Shown piece after piece: positions 53,398-64,000 of a stretch of DNA of 64,000 nt. The translations under genes and the position numbers were made by a program. The notes beneath the pieces are model-generated. The model worked only from the letters and a program-made list of their open reading frames with translations. It did not search any database and was not told the DNA's origin. The stretch is from Aplidium turbinatum (Eukaryota; Chordata; Ascidiacea; Aplousobranchia; Polyclinidae): assembly GCA_918807975.1 (NCBI GenBank), contig OU964920.1, positions 5,592,501-5,656,500 on the forward strand, in the 5' to 3' direction. The first letter of the stretch is position 1. Each line of letters begins with the position of its first letter.

Positions 53398-54579
53398 ATT
53401 TAATTAAACCCTTTCTGGACTTTTTGCAATGCAAAGTTACAGATCACAGCATCAAATGATGAAATTTTGAGACGTCTGAATTGATGCACAACATGTATAG
53501 TTAGGCTTTTCAATCGGTTTTGAGTCGTAGGCCTACTGGAGCGCAAACAATTCTTTACAAATTTCAGTAATTGCTAAAACCACGTTCTCAAAGCGCAACC
53601 GTTGGAGGTAGCTACCGGAACACAAAAAAAATCATAACAAACTATTTGGAAAAACCTTTCGAAATATGGTGCGGTTCGTTATGGTTTGTAGCTGAAGTTT
53701 GCTGTGTGGCTATCTGTCAAAAGTACCAACTCATCCAAAATGTCTTGAAAAATGTCATTGTTGTACGGTAGCCTACAAATGGTTTAAATTTGTCCCACAT
53801 GCCCGCAACTGCACAACAGATATACGATGAAATTTTCAAGGAACTTCAAACTCATCGACGATATGTTTGAGTTTGTTGATATTTGTCAATTCCAACAACT
53901 ATCGAATTCCCTTTGCAATGTACGGTAGAATACAATTACATTTCCTTCGAATGATTCAGCTAGTTAAGTGGAGTTATAAAAGCGTTCTGTCCTCAGGAAA
54001 AGAAAACCATTTTTTTTAAATTTATAATTGCCACTCCAACTTTAGCTTGCGAGTAGTAGCCTACTCTTCTCAGCTTTCTCTTACTTAGATTGCATCTTCC
54101 TTTAATTTCATTAAATTCATCAGTGAATCTTGTTTAGGACCGTAATCCACATAATGCAAAGCAGTCACAAATTTAAAACTGCTAGTAGTAGGCTACCGTA
54201 CTTTAGCATTGACTCAGCTTCCGATCAAGCTCTTGTTGGTTCCAACGTGACGCATTTAAGAAACGTCTTTAGAGCTTCAATTGCAAAAGGGTAATGTAAA
54301 GCATTGGGTTTGACTGCACCACGCCTTGATTACCCTCTCGAAGTCAATGTTCTTTGCAAGATGATAGGACAGCTTTCTTTAGATTTTTCAGAATTTCTCC
54401 TCTGACTGGGCTATAACTTTAAAGATGCCACAAGCTTACAGATAATCAATTACTTCAAAAATGATAAGACATTTGAACAAAGCTTTCTGTAGGCAACATT
54501 ATGAATTCCAACCAGATTTAGCCTAAGCAACAACATCCATAAACAAAAAATTCAAATAAAGAAAAGTCACTACCTTCCA

Positions 54580-54904
54580 AAATCACATCATGAGAAGCAT
54601 GACCACCAAAAGGCTACTTGACCACACGAAAACAGAAGATCTTTGAACTATGACAAAATTACATCCAATTGCAGCAATAATAAAATCAAAAGTTTTAAAA
54701 CTGTTCGGCCACACTAAAAGATCACAATTCGGAATCAGCAAAGTTTGCACAGAAGAAAAAGTAGAAGAAAAAGGAAAACGTGACAGACAACCAAAACGAT
54801 GGCAAGACAACATCCAATCATGGATGTTGTCCAATGTCCACTCTTGGAAGCAAATAATTCATGTTGATGCGCAATCTGCTGCAAGCGGAGATGATGATCC
54901 ATAA
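54580..54904 (+). pseudogene. LINE reverse-transcriptase C-terminal relic
   Basis: IIKSKVLKLFGHTKRSQFGI, SKVCTEEKVEEKGKRDRQPK, RWQDNIQSW: the GHxxR ... GkRxRGRPxxRWxDxI region at the end of many LINE reverse transcriptases. No polymerase core is left here. Confidence 0.75.
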
Positions 54905-55446
54905 ACAAAAAATATACAGGATTTACTTTCTTTAATCGTGCTTGGACTGATACCTTTAACTTTCCCAGATAACTTATGTTGAATACAACTTCTTATGCCT
55001 GGCCAACGCAGATTTTGAAGTTAAGGTTCAGTTGTCAAGCAAAAATAGTTCCCGCTTAGCTAAAAACAGCACCAGTTTTCAAGTTGAAACCGGGTTGAAA
55101 CTATCAATACAATCGAAACCGTTCAGTGATACAGAAATCATTTCAGCTTCAGATTTTACATCTTGAAGCTGTTCAACATCGCCTACCTTAACACGAAAAT
55201 GATTTGTTCTTGATGAGAAGCATCAAGAGTGACATTTACAATGATTGAAAAATACTTGGAACTACGCGCTTCATTTAAGAATTTGTTGATTATTTAGTTG
55301 GTACATTTTTACTTTAGTACAGTACTAAAAATGGGCCCCCCTCAAAAGTGCAAAACCAAAAAACTACTCGTTTTTCCTTTACAATGTTTTGCTAGGGGGG
55401 AATCTGGCCCGACTTCCCTCCATCTCTCGGAGCCACTGCACACACG

Positions 55447-55965
55447 GATGCCTTTAGGAAAAAGACTTCGTGTGGTATTGAAAGAACACGAGAATGCAAG
55501 CCCAAGTCATTTCATTACGGTTTCGTTACTTACCTTTGATCCATATTTAAGCCTAGGTTTATTAGGCTTAGCCTAAGTGCTGTGAAAAAATTTCTTGGCT
55601 AAGCATTGAACAAAACATAAGTATCCGCACCCACTGTCTCGCTGGTTGTTGTTGCTTTTTATTATTTGCAGAGGTTTCTCCAACCAAATAGGAACAATTT
55701 TCTGGCTCCTGCACTTAGAGCTCACATCACTTGCTTCCTCAACCGAGCTTTTCCAGTTGATGTCGACTGCGGGCCGAGTGACAACAATTCTTCCACGACC
55801 TCCCAAAGGATCAAAGTTCTACACCGCTCTAGAGCACACATCGCTTTCCTATTGATCAGTGTTTGTTACATTACTTGATTCGGACAAGCTATTACACCAC
55901 CAATTAGGCTATTTGTGTGCCTGATCCTAATCCTTTCTATAACTTTAGCATTTTTTCTATATAAA
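55447..55965. other. Right part of the giant element's core, unassigned
   Basis: Contains an acceptor-like TTTATTATTTGCAG (ending about 55672) followed by an open stretch on the + strand. No domain is recognised. It may be an exon of the element's own gene or chance. Confidence 0.4.
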
Positions 55966-58900
55966 TGGGAGACAATTAATTATCGCGATCACGCAATGTG
56001 AATCCAGAAAGACGATCGATTCGTCATTTGTTTTTTTTTGTGCGTATGCTGTTATTGAAGCGCGGGAACGTTTCAATTATTATTTTTCTCTTGTAAGCTT
56101 ATTTTAAATGGCAAAATCGTAATTTCCGTAGGGTGGCAATTGACTAGTAGACCGTATGGTCGTCTCGTTGTCTCCCTGTCGGTATGGGAACCTGTGTAAT
56201 TTTTGTACTGTGTATATTGCATATTTCAAACATGTACCTATGTTCCTGTTACTGACAAATAAAACATTGATTGATTGATTGATTGATCATTGAAATGCAT
56301 TGTGCAAAAGCTTCGTTGGGGGGCTGTCTTCGAACAACGATTGCTCATATATTAAACAAGGTATAAAAATGAAAGTTAGCACTTCAATAACCAGTAACAT
56401 GTTCTTTTAATTGGTTGTCGTTTAATGTTTTTATCATTGCAAATAAACTTTTGATAATGGTTTGAATTTGGTCAAGTTTAGGTGGCCACCAGATGGAGCT
56501 AGTAGTATTTTGGGACTTGGTATTAATTTAGTCGGTTAGATCTATGCTTGTGCTTTTCAACGATAGCAAATCTGTTGAAATTAAGCAAGAAATGAATAAA
56601 TGGGAGACAATTAATTGTCGTGATCACGCAGGGCGTGAACTGGAAGACGATCGACTCGCCATTGAAATGCATTGGGCAAAAGCTTCGTTGGGGGGCTGTC
56701 TTCGAGCAACGATTGCTCATATATTAAATAAAGTATAAAAATGAAAGTTAGCCCTTCAATAAACAGTAACATGTTCTTTTAATTGGTTGTCGTTTAATGT
56801 TTTTATCATTGCAAATAAACTTTTGATAATGGTTTGAATTTGGTCAAGTTTAGGTAGCCACCAGATGGAGCTAGTAGTATTTTGGGACTTGGTAATAACT
56901 TAGTTGGTTAGATCTATGCTTGTGCTTTTCAACGATAGCAAATCTGTTGAAATTGAGCAAGAAATGAATAAATGGGAGACAATTAATTATCGTGAACGTG
57001 CAGGGCGTGAACTGGAAGACGATCGATTCGTTATTGAAATGCATTGTGCAAAAGCTTCGTTGGGGGGCTGTCTTCGAACAACGATTGCTCATATATTAAA
57101 TGAGGTATAAAAATGAAAGTTAGCACTTCAATAAACAGTAACATGTTCTTTTAATTGGTTGTCGTTTAATGTTTTTATCATTGCAAATAAACTTTTGATA
57201 ATGGTTTGAATTTGGTCAAGTTTAAGTGGCCACCAGATGGAGCTAGTAGTATTTTGGGACTTGGTGTTAACTTAGTTGGTTACATCTATGCTTGTGCTTT
57301 TCAACAATAGCAAATCTGTTGAAATTGAGCAATAAATAAATAAATGGGAGACGATTAATTATCGTGATCTCAAACGCAAGAAGAAGAATCGTAATCAAGC
57401 AGGGCGTGAACTGGAAGACGATCGATTCGCCATTGAAATGCATTGTGCAAAAGCTTCGTTGGGGGGCTGTCTTCGAACAACGATTGCGCGCATATTGAAT
57501 AAGATATAAAAATGAAAGTTAGCACTTCAATAAACAGTAACATGTTCTTTTAATTGGTTGTCGTTTACTGTTTTTATCATTGCAAATAAACTTTTGATAA
57601 TGGTTTGAATTTGGTCAAGTTTAGGTGGCCACCAGATGGAGCTAGTAGTATTTTGGGACTTGGTATTAATTTAGTCGGTTAGATCTATGCTTGTGCTTTT
57701 CAACGATAGCAAATCTGTTGAAATTATACAAGAAATGAATAAATGGGAGACAATTAATTGTCGTGATCACGCAGGGCGTGAACTGGAAGACGATCGACTC
57801 GCCATTGAAATGCATTGGGCAAAAGCTTCGTTGGGGGGCTGTCTTCGAGCAACGATTGCTCATATATTAAATAAAGTATAAAAATGAAAGTTAGCCCTTC
57901 AATAAACAGTAACATGTTCTTTTAATTGGTTGTCGTTTAATGTTTTTATCATTGCAAATAAACTTTTGATAATGGTTTGAATTTGGTCAAGTTTAGGTGG
58001 CCACCAGATGGAGCTAGTAGTATTTTGGGACTTGGTAATAACTTTGTTGGTTAGATCTATGCTTGTGCTTTTCAACAATAGCAAATCTGTTGAAATTGAG
58101 CAAGAAATGAATAAATGGGAGACAATTAATTATCGTGATCTCAAACGCAAGAAGAAGAATCGTGATCAGGCAGGGCGTGAACTGGAAGACGATCGATTCG
58201 CCATTGAAATGCATTGGGCAAAAGCTTCGTTGGGGGGCTGTCTTCGAACAACGATTGCGCGCTTATTGAATAAGATATAAAAATGAAAGTTAGCACTTCA
58301 ATAAACAGTAACATGTTCTTTTAATTGGTTGTCGTTTAATGTTTTTATCACTGCAAATAAACTTTTGATAATGGTTTGAATTTGGTCAAGTTTAGGTGGC
58401 CACTAGATGGAGCTAGTAGTATTTTGGGACTTGGTAATAACTTAGTTGGTTAGATCTATGCTTGTGCTTTTCAACAATAGCAAATCTGTTGAAATTGAGC
58501 AAGAAATGAATAAATGGGAGACAATTAATTATCGTGATCTCAAACGCAAGAAGAAGAATCGTGATCAGGCAGGGCGTGAACTGGAAGACGATCGATTCGC
58601 CATTGAAATGCATTGGGCAAAAGCTTCGTTGGGGGGCTGTCTTCGAACAACGACTGCGCGCATATTGAATAAGATATAAAAATGAAAGTTAGCACTTCAA
58701 TAAACAGTAACATGTTCTTTTAATTGGTTGTCGTTTAATGTTTTTATCACTGCAAATAAACTTTTGATAATGGTTTGAATTTAGTCAAATTTAAGTGGCC
58801 ACCAGATAAAGCTAGTAGTATTTTGGGACTTGGTAATAACTTAGTTGGTTAGATCTATGCTTGTGCTTTTTAACGATAGCAAATCTGTTGAAATTGAGCA

Positions 58901-60490
58901 AGAAATGAATAAATGAGAGACAATTAATTATCGTGATCTCAAACGCAAGAAGAAGAATCGTGATCAGGCAGGGCGTGAACTGGAAGACGATCCATTCGCC
59001 ATTGAAATGCATTGGGCAAAAGCTTCGTTGGGGGGCTGTCTTCGAACAACGATTGCTCATATATTAAATAAGGTATAAAAATGAAAGTTAGCACTTCAAT
59101 AAACAGTAACATGTTCTTTTAATTGGTTGTCGTTTAATGTGTTTATCACTGCAAATAAACTTTTGATAATGGTTTGAATTTGGTCAAGTTTAAGTGGCCA
59201 CCAGATGGAGGTAGTAGTATTTTGCGACTTGGTAATAACTTTGTTGGTTAGATCTATGCTTGTGCTTTTTAACGATAGCAAATCTGTTGAAATTGAGCAA
59301 GAAATGAATAAATGGGAGACAATTAATTATCGTGATCTCAAACGCAAGAAGAAGAATCGTGATCAGGCAGGGCGTGAACTGGAAGACGATCGATTCGCCA
59401 TTGAAATGCATTGGGCAAAAGCTTCGTTGGGGGCTGTCTTCGAACAACGATTGCGCGCATATTGAATAAGATATAAAAATGAAAGTTAGCACTTCAATAA
59501 ACAGTAACATGTTCATTTAATTGGTTGTCGTTTACTGTTTTTATCATTGCAAATAAACTTTTGATAATGGTTTGAATTTGGTCAAGTTTAGATGGCCACC
59601 AGATGAAGCTAGTAGTATTTTGGGACTTGGTATTAATTTAGTTGGTTAGATCTATGCTTGTGCTTTTCAACGATAGCAAATATGTTGAAATTGAGCAAGA
59701 AATAAATAAATGGGAGACAATTAATTGTCGTGATCACGCAGGGCGTCAACTGGAAGACGATCGATTCGCCATTGAAATGCATTGGGCAAAAGCTTCGTTG
59801 GGGGGCTGTCTTCGAACAACGATTGCTCATATATTAAATAAGGTATAAAAATGAAAGTTAGCACTTCAATAAACAGTAACATGTTCTTTTAATTGGTTGT
59901 CGTTTAATGTGTTTATCACTGCAAATAAACTTTTGATAATGGTTTGAATTTGGTCAAGTTTAAGTGGCCACCAGATGGAGGTAGTAGTATTTTGCGACTT
60001 GGTAATAACTTTGTTGGTTAGATCTATGCTTGTGCTTTTTAACGATAGCAAATCTGTTGAAATTGAGCAAGAAATGAATAAATGGGAGACAATTAATTAT
60101 CGTGATCTCAAACGCAAGAAGAAGAATCGTGATCAGGCAGGGCGTGAACTGGAAGACGATCGATTCGCCATTGAAATGCATTGGGCAAAAGCTTCGTTGG
60201 GGGCTGTCTTCGAACAACGATTGCGCGCATATTGAATAAGATATAAAAATGAAAGTTAGCACTTCAATAAACAGTAACATGTTCTTTTAATTGGTTGTCG
60301 TTTAATGTGTTTATCACTGCAAGTAAACTTTTGATAATGGTTTGAATTTGGTCAAGTTTAAGTGGCCACCAGATGGAGCTAGTAGTATTTTGGGACTTGG
60401 TATTAACTTAGTTAGTTAGATCTATGCTTGTGCTTTTCAACGATTGCAAATTTCTTTAAATTGAACCACAAATCAATAAATGGGAGACAA
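55966..60490 (+). repeat. Right tandem array, 372/399-bp units
   Basis: Inverted relative to the left array. The landmark falls at 56738, 57110, 57509, 57881, 58280, 58679, 59078, 59476, 59848 and 60246: steps 372, 399, 372, 399, 399, 399, 398, 372, 398. A first, partial unit is opened by a retroposon (56027-56283). The two 398-bp units share the same one-base loss in the G run (TTGGGGGCTGT) and other private changes. Confidence 0.96.
56027..56283 (+). mobile_element. Retroposon insertion in the array
   Basis: About 257 bp that interrupts an array unit between GATTCGTCATT and CATTGAAATGC, with a TCATT repeat at the edges. It ends CTGACAAATAAAACATTGAT with a (TTGA)n tail, so it is a retroposed 3' end (LINE or SINE) with its own AATAAA. 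Family unknown. Confidence 0.7.
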
Positions 60491-60830
60491 TTTCCTTCTG
60501 GTGTGTTTCATTGCATTTCCACCCCGCACTTCCTTCTTCATATTAGTCCATTCCAATGTGTATGACGTCATCATTTTGTCTGGTTGACCAACAGGGCGTC
60601 TTGTGAAAGAGCACCCAGAAATGTTATTGTTATGTTATTTTACTTACTTTTTACCTTTACACTTTGAAAGAGAAACAAGATAAGTAACATAGTGCTTGTG
60701 GGTAATTTGTGGGATCGATACTGTCGCTTAACTAACCTACTGTTTTATTTTATGTGAAATTTGAAGACCACTAGTTAATGAGCAACAATTCACTTTTTTG
60801 GACTCTTCTCTTCAAATCAGTGATATAAAT

Positions 60831-61534
60831 GGGTGCAACCTAATTTGTACCATGAACAATTCGTACCGTCAGTTCGTACCTTGAAAAGATCGAGAGAAAA
60901 AATTAAAAAAAGATGAAGTCGTTGATCGCAGTTTCCGCAGACATTTTAAAAGGGTTAGGGTATCGGAGTATCGGTTAGCGCCTAGCGGTATCCGCAAACA
61001 AACCTACTAAAAAGATCGAGAAAAAAAATAGAACATTGTTGATCGCAGTTTTCGTTTTTCAGCAGTTTCCGCAAACATTTTTAATTTTCGGTACCGGTAA
61101 TGATCCTAGAGTTTGCCAAAGTCGCTGATCGCAGTTTCCGCAAACATTTTAAAAGGGTTAGGGTAGATCGGAGTTTCCGCAAACATTTTAAAAGGGTTAG
61201 GGTTTTTCCGCGAATAAACAAGCTAAAAAGATCGAGAGAAAAAATAGAACAAAGCCGAAGTCGCTGATCGCAGTTTCCGTTTTTCCGCAGTTTCCGCAAA
61301 CATTTTAAAAGAGTTAGGAGTTAGGGTTGATCGGAGTTTTCGCAAACATTTAAAAAGGAGGGTTGATTGGAGTTTCCGCAAACATTTTTAAATTTCTGGT
61401 AATGATCTAAGAGTTTTTGTTTGTTTGCGGAAACTGCAATCAGCGACTTCGGCTTTTTAAAAAAAATGTTCTCAATCTTTTCAAGGTACGAACTGACGGT
61501 ACGAATTGTTCATGGTACGAATTAGGTTGCATCC
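60831..61534. mobile_element. 704-bp element with ~63-bp inverted ends
   Basis: Ends GGGTGCAACCTAATTTGTAC and, on the minus strand, GGATGCAACCTAATTCGTAC, continuing inward through GTACCGTCAGTTCGTACCTT. Flanks GATATAAAT / GATATAAAC (8 of 9 identical) suggest an 8-9-bp duplication. The interior is iterated: CGCTGATCGCAGTTTCCG, GCAAACATTTTAAAAGGG and TTAGGGT recur several times. Non-coding. Confidence 0.85.
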
Positions 61535-61544
61535 GATATAAACG

Positions 61545-62205
61545 AGCAAATGATAACATTACCCTTGCAATTGTCCCATTCAGCAAATCAGTTTTATTTT
61601 TCATTGATTCAATGCATCCAGACGGGGAATCAACATACCAGCAACAAAGTTAATAGGCTAACTGGTTGATTCATAATTTGTTAGATCAATGTAATAATGA
61701 ACTGATTGGGTACCGTACCGGTATATATTAATTACCGTAGTATATAGGCCTACTTGATTTTGCTTATAGATTACAACTCTCAATTAGTCTTTCATTTGCT
61801 TACTAGTCTATGGCATCAAAGGTAAACCAGAGATTTCAATTAAGAAATATTTTATTGATTTTTTAAGTAACAGAATTTTTTTGTGAAGAATGTAGTTTTG
61901 ATGTAAAAGCAAATATTTTGAATAGCCTGAGAAGTGAGAATTGTATATACAAATTTACTACCGTTACTTCAGCTTGAAGGATTCATTTGACATTTTGACA
62001 TATCAATAAAATCAACAAGCAGCTTGAATGACATTTGTAGTTTTTGATCCTTATTTGACTTGTTATCACTTAGAATAATTTCAAGTTATATACAATTGCC
62101 TTTAATTTTTTATATGAATTGTAGTTTCAAGCAAAAATGTAGATACCCAACTCATGTTCAACAAAAAAAAAATGTAGCACCATTCATGAAAGCAGCTGAC
62201 TTTTC
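61545..62205. other. No gene recognised
   Basis: AT-rich unassigned sequence between two short inverted-end elements. Confidence 0.5.
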
Positions 62206-62645
62206 AGGGCACCACTAAAAGGAGGAAATGCAGAAATTTTTCTAGATTAAATTAGTATATATAATACATTGTCCGGCGTCCGCAGAACTAATGCTAATAT
62301 AGAAAAGGCAGAAATCTGATTTTGGCATCTAAGCTGTATTATACAACATATCACAATGAAACCAGGTTAAGTAACAACAGACAATTCAAGATAATTTATC
62401 AAGGCAAGAAAAATTCCCAACTATAGAAAAGTATATAGCCTAATTCTAAGTGAATCTATAAAGCCATAAAACAATGTTTAATTTTTTGCAACATGATTTC
62501 ATTGACTGTGAATACATCTGTGCAATATAGACGCCAAGACCCAGTTTTCGCCTTTTCTACATCGGCGTCAATTCTTCACTTCTGCAGATAATGCGCCATT
62601 TTGCGCCTGGAAATTTTTCGTGTTTTTGCCTTTTAGTGGTGTCCC
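62206..62645. mobile_element. 440-bp inverted-end element
   Basis: Ends AGGGCACCACTAAAAGG and, on the minus strand, GGGACACCACTAAAAGG, flanked by ACTTTTC on both sides (62199-62205 and 62646-62652). A 7- or 8-bp duplication fits a hAT MITE. Non-coding. Confidence 0.7.
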
Positions 62646-62777
62646 ACTTTTCGAAGCGTTTGCTAAACATAAGTTATTTATATTTTGGCAGTTTATTTAC
62701 TATTTTCTATTAAATTATAGGTTTCTTTGAAATATTCATGTCATCTTAAGTGTCCTGTACAATGTACACAGGCCACC

Positions 62778-63909
62778 TTGGTTTTTTTTTTCAATCATTT
62801 ATCGGTCATTGACCGATTTTTTAGCAAAATGTCTAAAAAAAAATATACGGCAGTCAATTTGGTCAAAATGTCCGAAAAAATATACAGTAGAACTCGGTTA
62901 ATCCGGATTCGATTAATCCGGATCTTCGCCTAATCCGGATGAAACTGGAAGTAAAAATGATTTGTAATCTTTTTCTTGAGAAACGGCTTCGGATTATCCG
63001 GATTATTTAATCCGGATCTTCGCCTATTCCGGACAAAAGTTGCGCTTTCTCTATCGCTTTATCCGGATTTTCCCGACAGTTTTGCCATTTTATGCTAAAA
63101 CGTAACGTGGCTTATTGCGAGAGATTTCTTATCTATTGTTCCGTTAATGTGACGCAATAAATTATTGCGGATTTCTTCTTTTCATGAACAGTAATCCCTC
63201 CTAACGCAAAATTCGTGCGCAAATGCTCAAACTCGTTCTGTAACTTGAAAAGATGTCGGTGGAATTTTCGGCGGTATGTCGGTGATGTTTTTCCAATAGA
63301 AGACTTTGTTTGATTTTTATTTTTGTAAGTTTTCCAAAGAAACTCGTCTTCTGTAACTGTTTTCAAAAGTTTTGAGTTACTACAGATTATTCCGACACGC
63401 ATGTCTGAAGATATTTTTGCCAGTGTGTTCTTGCGTTAGACGCAGAGTCTACAAATACATTCGTTTTACATGCATACTGCATTTCAAAAGAATTCTATCG
63501 CTAATATGGTGATCGCGCATCTCGGAATTGGCAGATGACCACACTAATGCGTTCAATTTCGGTGATTTTTACCGATACCCTTCTATCTAGGTAACGTCAG
63601 GCTTGATAGAACCGTCATCAATTAATCCGGATCTTCGCCTAATCCGGATGGAATCGCCGGTCAAATCGAATCCGGATTAACCGAGTTCTACTGTATAGTC
63701 AATTCAGTCAAAATGTCCGAAAAAAACAACGTTTCTCAGCGAAATTTAATGTTGTAGCTATTCAGGAAGTGCAAATTTTGGTTTGTATCAGCTACTTCAA
63801 AGGAAATATTTTCATCAGAAAAAATGACCAAAATAAATAAAAAAGGACCGAATTTTTTCAAGTCATTTCGCACAAATGACCGAAAAGTCTCAGCGAAAAA
63901 AAACCCAGC
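62778..63909. mobile_element. MITE with a Tigger-type MITE inside
   Basis: Outer element with poly-T-bearing ends (TTGGTTTTTTTTTT and, on the minus strand, GCTGGGTTTTTTTTC) and TCGGTCATT inward on both sides; perfect 8-bp repeat AGGCCACC (62770-62777 and 63910-63917). Its own sequence is about 320 bp; the remainder is the insertion at 62885-63693. Iterated AAAATGTCCGAAAAAA motifs. Confidence 0.8.
62885..63693. mobile_element. Tigger/pogo-type MITE (809 bp)
   Basis: Perfect inverted ends CAGTAGAACTCGGTTAATCC, then GGATTCGATT, flanked by TA (62883-62884 and 63694-63695). ATCCGGAT motifs iterate inside both ends. No transposase. Confidence 0.93.
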
Positions 63910-64000
63910 AGGCCACCAGATGTAATGCATGGTTTGCCTTGCATTGCCAAGTAATCCTAGTATCAACAGACTTTTCCTGAAATAAAAATAACAATAATGT

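Larger units (their letters stand above)
52879..55438. mobile_element. hAT element (2.6 kb) in the giant element's core
   Basis: Ends CAGGGCCTCCGAGAGAAGTC and, on the minus strand, CAGTGGCTCCGAGAGATGG; perfect 8-bp repeat CACACACG (52871-52878 and 55439-55446). It carries a nested hAT (53174-53397) and a LINE relic (54580-54904). No hAT transposase could be read in it. Confidence 0.9.
46221..60615 (+). mobile_element. Giant Merlin-type element with tandem-array arms
   Basis: 14,395 bp. Terminal inverted repeats GGTGCTCTTxCACAAGACGC continue on both sides through CTGTTGGTCAACCAGACAAA and ATGATGACGTCA (left arm opened by a hAT at 46241-47170). The perfect 8-bp flanking repeat is CAGAAATG (46213-46220 and 60616-60623). 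Inside the ends lie inverted arrays of 372/399-bp units: left about 47290-50575, right about 55966-60490. The core (50576-55965) holds ISXO2-like transposase sequence (50985-51229), as in the Merlin superfamily, which makes 8-9-bp duplications. Two hATs in the core, and one nested in them, swell it; without those three large insertions it would be about 9.5 kb. Confidence 0.85.

Noticed and set aside
55573-55806. Merlin first catalytic motif (GGxGxIVxxD-like) on the minus strand as GGRGRIVVTRPAVD
   Set aside because: Wrong strand relative to the ISXO2-like exon, and the key IDE residues are absent; likely chance.
47528-60235. Many similar 60-108-codon frames on both strands in the arrays as real genes
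   Set aside because: They recur because the unit recurs, appear on both strands of the same sequence, and have no recognisable domain. I kept only the question of the open frame as a finding.
61134-61205. Telomeric (TTAGGG)n sequence
   Set aside because: Only isolated TTAGGGT motifs inside a larger iterated unit; no uninterrupted telomeric run.

Overview
This is animal (metazoan) genomic DNA: it has GT-AG introns, a few host exons in a sea of transposons, tRNA-derived SINEs and non-LTR retrotransposon pieces, and no bacterial-style gene packing. The species cannot be read directly. The tightly spaced, probably dicistronic NEDD8-TRAPPC1 pair and the intronless NEDD8 suggest a lineage with spliced-leader trans-splicing, such as a tunicate; that is inference only.

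Host genes. The only clear host genes are NEDD8 (28072-28308, one uninterrupted frame) and, 65 nt downstream on the same strand, TRAPPC1 (exons 28374-28543, 30337-30475 and 32508-32633, 144 codons plus stop). A THAP-domain gene, host or transposon-derived, lies on the minus strand: THAP exons at 22138-22071 and 21458-about 21327, and a probable coiled-coil exon at 15608-15264. Several kilobases of nested transposons separate its parts.

Layout. 1-5.2 kb: mostly unassigned, a solo-LTR-like fossil with a hAT MITE in it, an inverted duplication, and a hAT inside an unclassified repeat. 5.4-8.8 kb: SINEs, a P/THAP9-like relic and a hAT that splits a SINE. 9.5-13.8 kb: a LINE reverse-transcriptase relic and an intact 699-codon hAT-type transposase gene. 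15-22 kb: the THAP gene invaded by hAT elements, a pogo-like element and an unusual 2.4-kb element with about 290-bp terminal inverted repeats. 22-26 kb: foldback-type repeats whose arms are about 205-bp tandem arrays. 26-28 kb: a second hAT-split SINE and a MITE. 28-33 kb: NEDD8-TRAPPC1. 33-46 kb: deeply nested hATs, LINEs, a SINE and a Kolobok-like THAP relic. 46.2-60.6 kb: a giant 14.4-kb element with an 8-bp target duplication, Merlin-type (ISXO2-like) transposase sequence in its core, and inverted arms built of 372/399-bp tandem units. 60.8-64 kb: further short inverted-repeat elements.

The dominant theme is repeated colonisation by hAT-superfamily elements. About 18 have ends and 8-bp target duplications that can be read directly. 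Many sit inside one another, and several share the target pattern NNCTAYAN. The best candidates for something undescribed are the giant Merlin-type element with tandem-array arms and the 17662-20082 element, whose degraded protein is hAT-like but far from the usual families.
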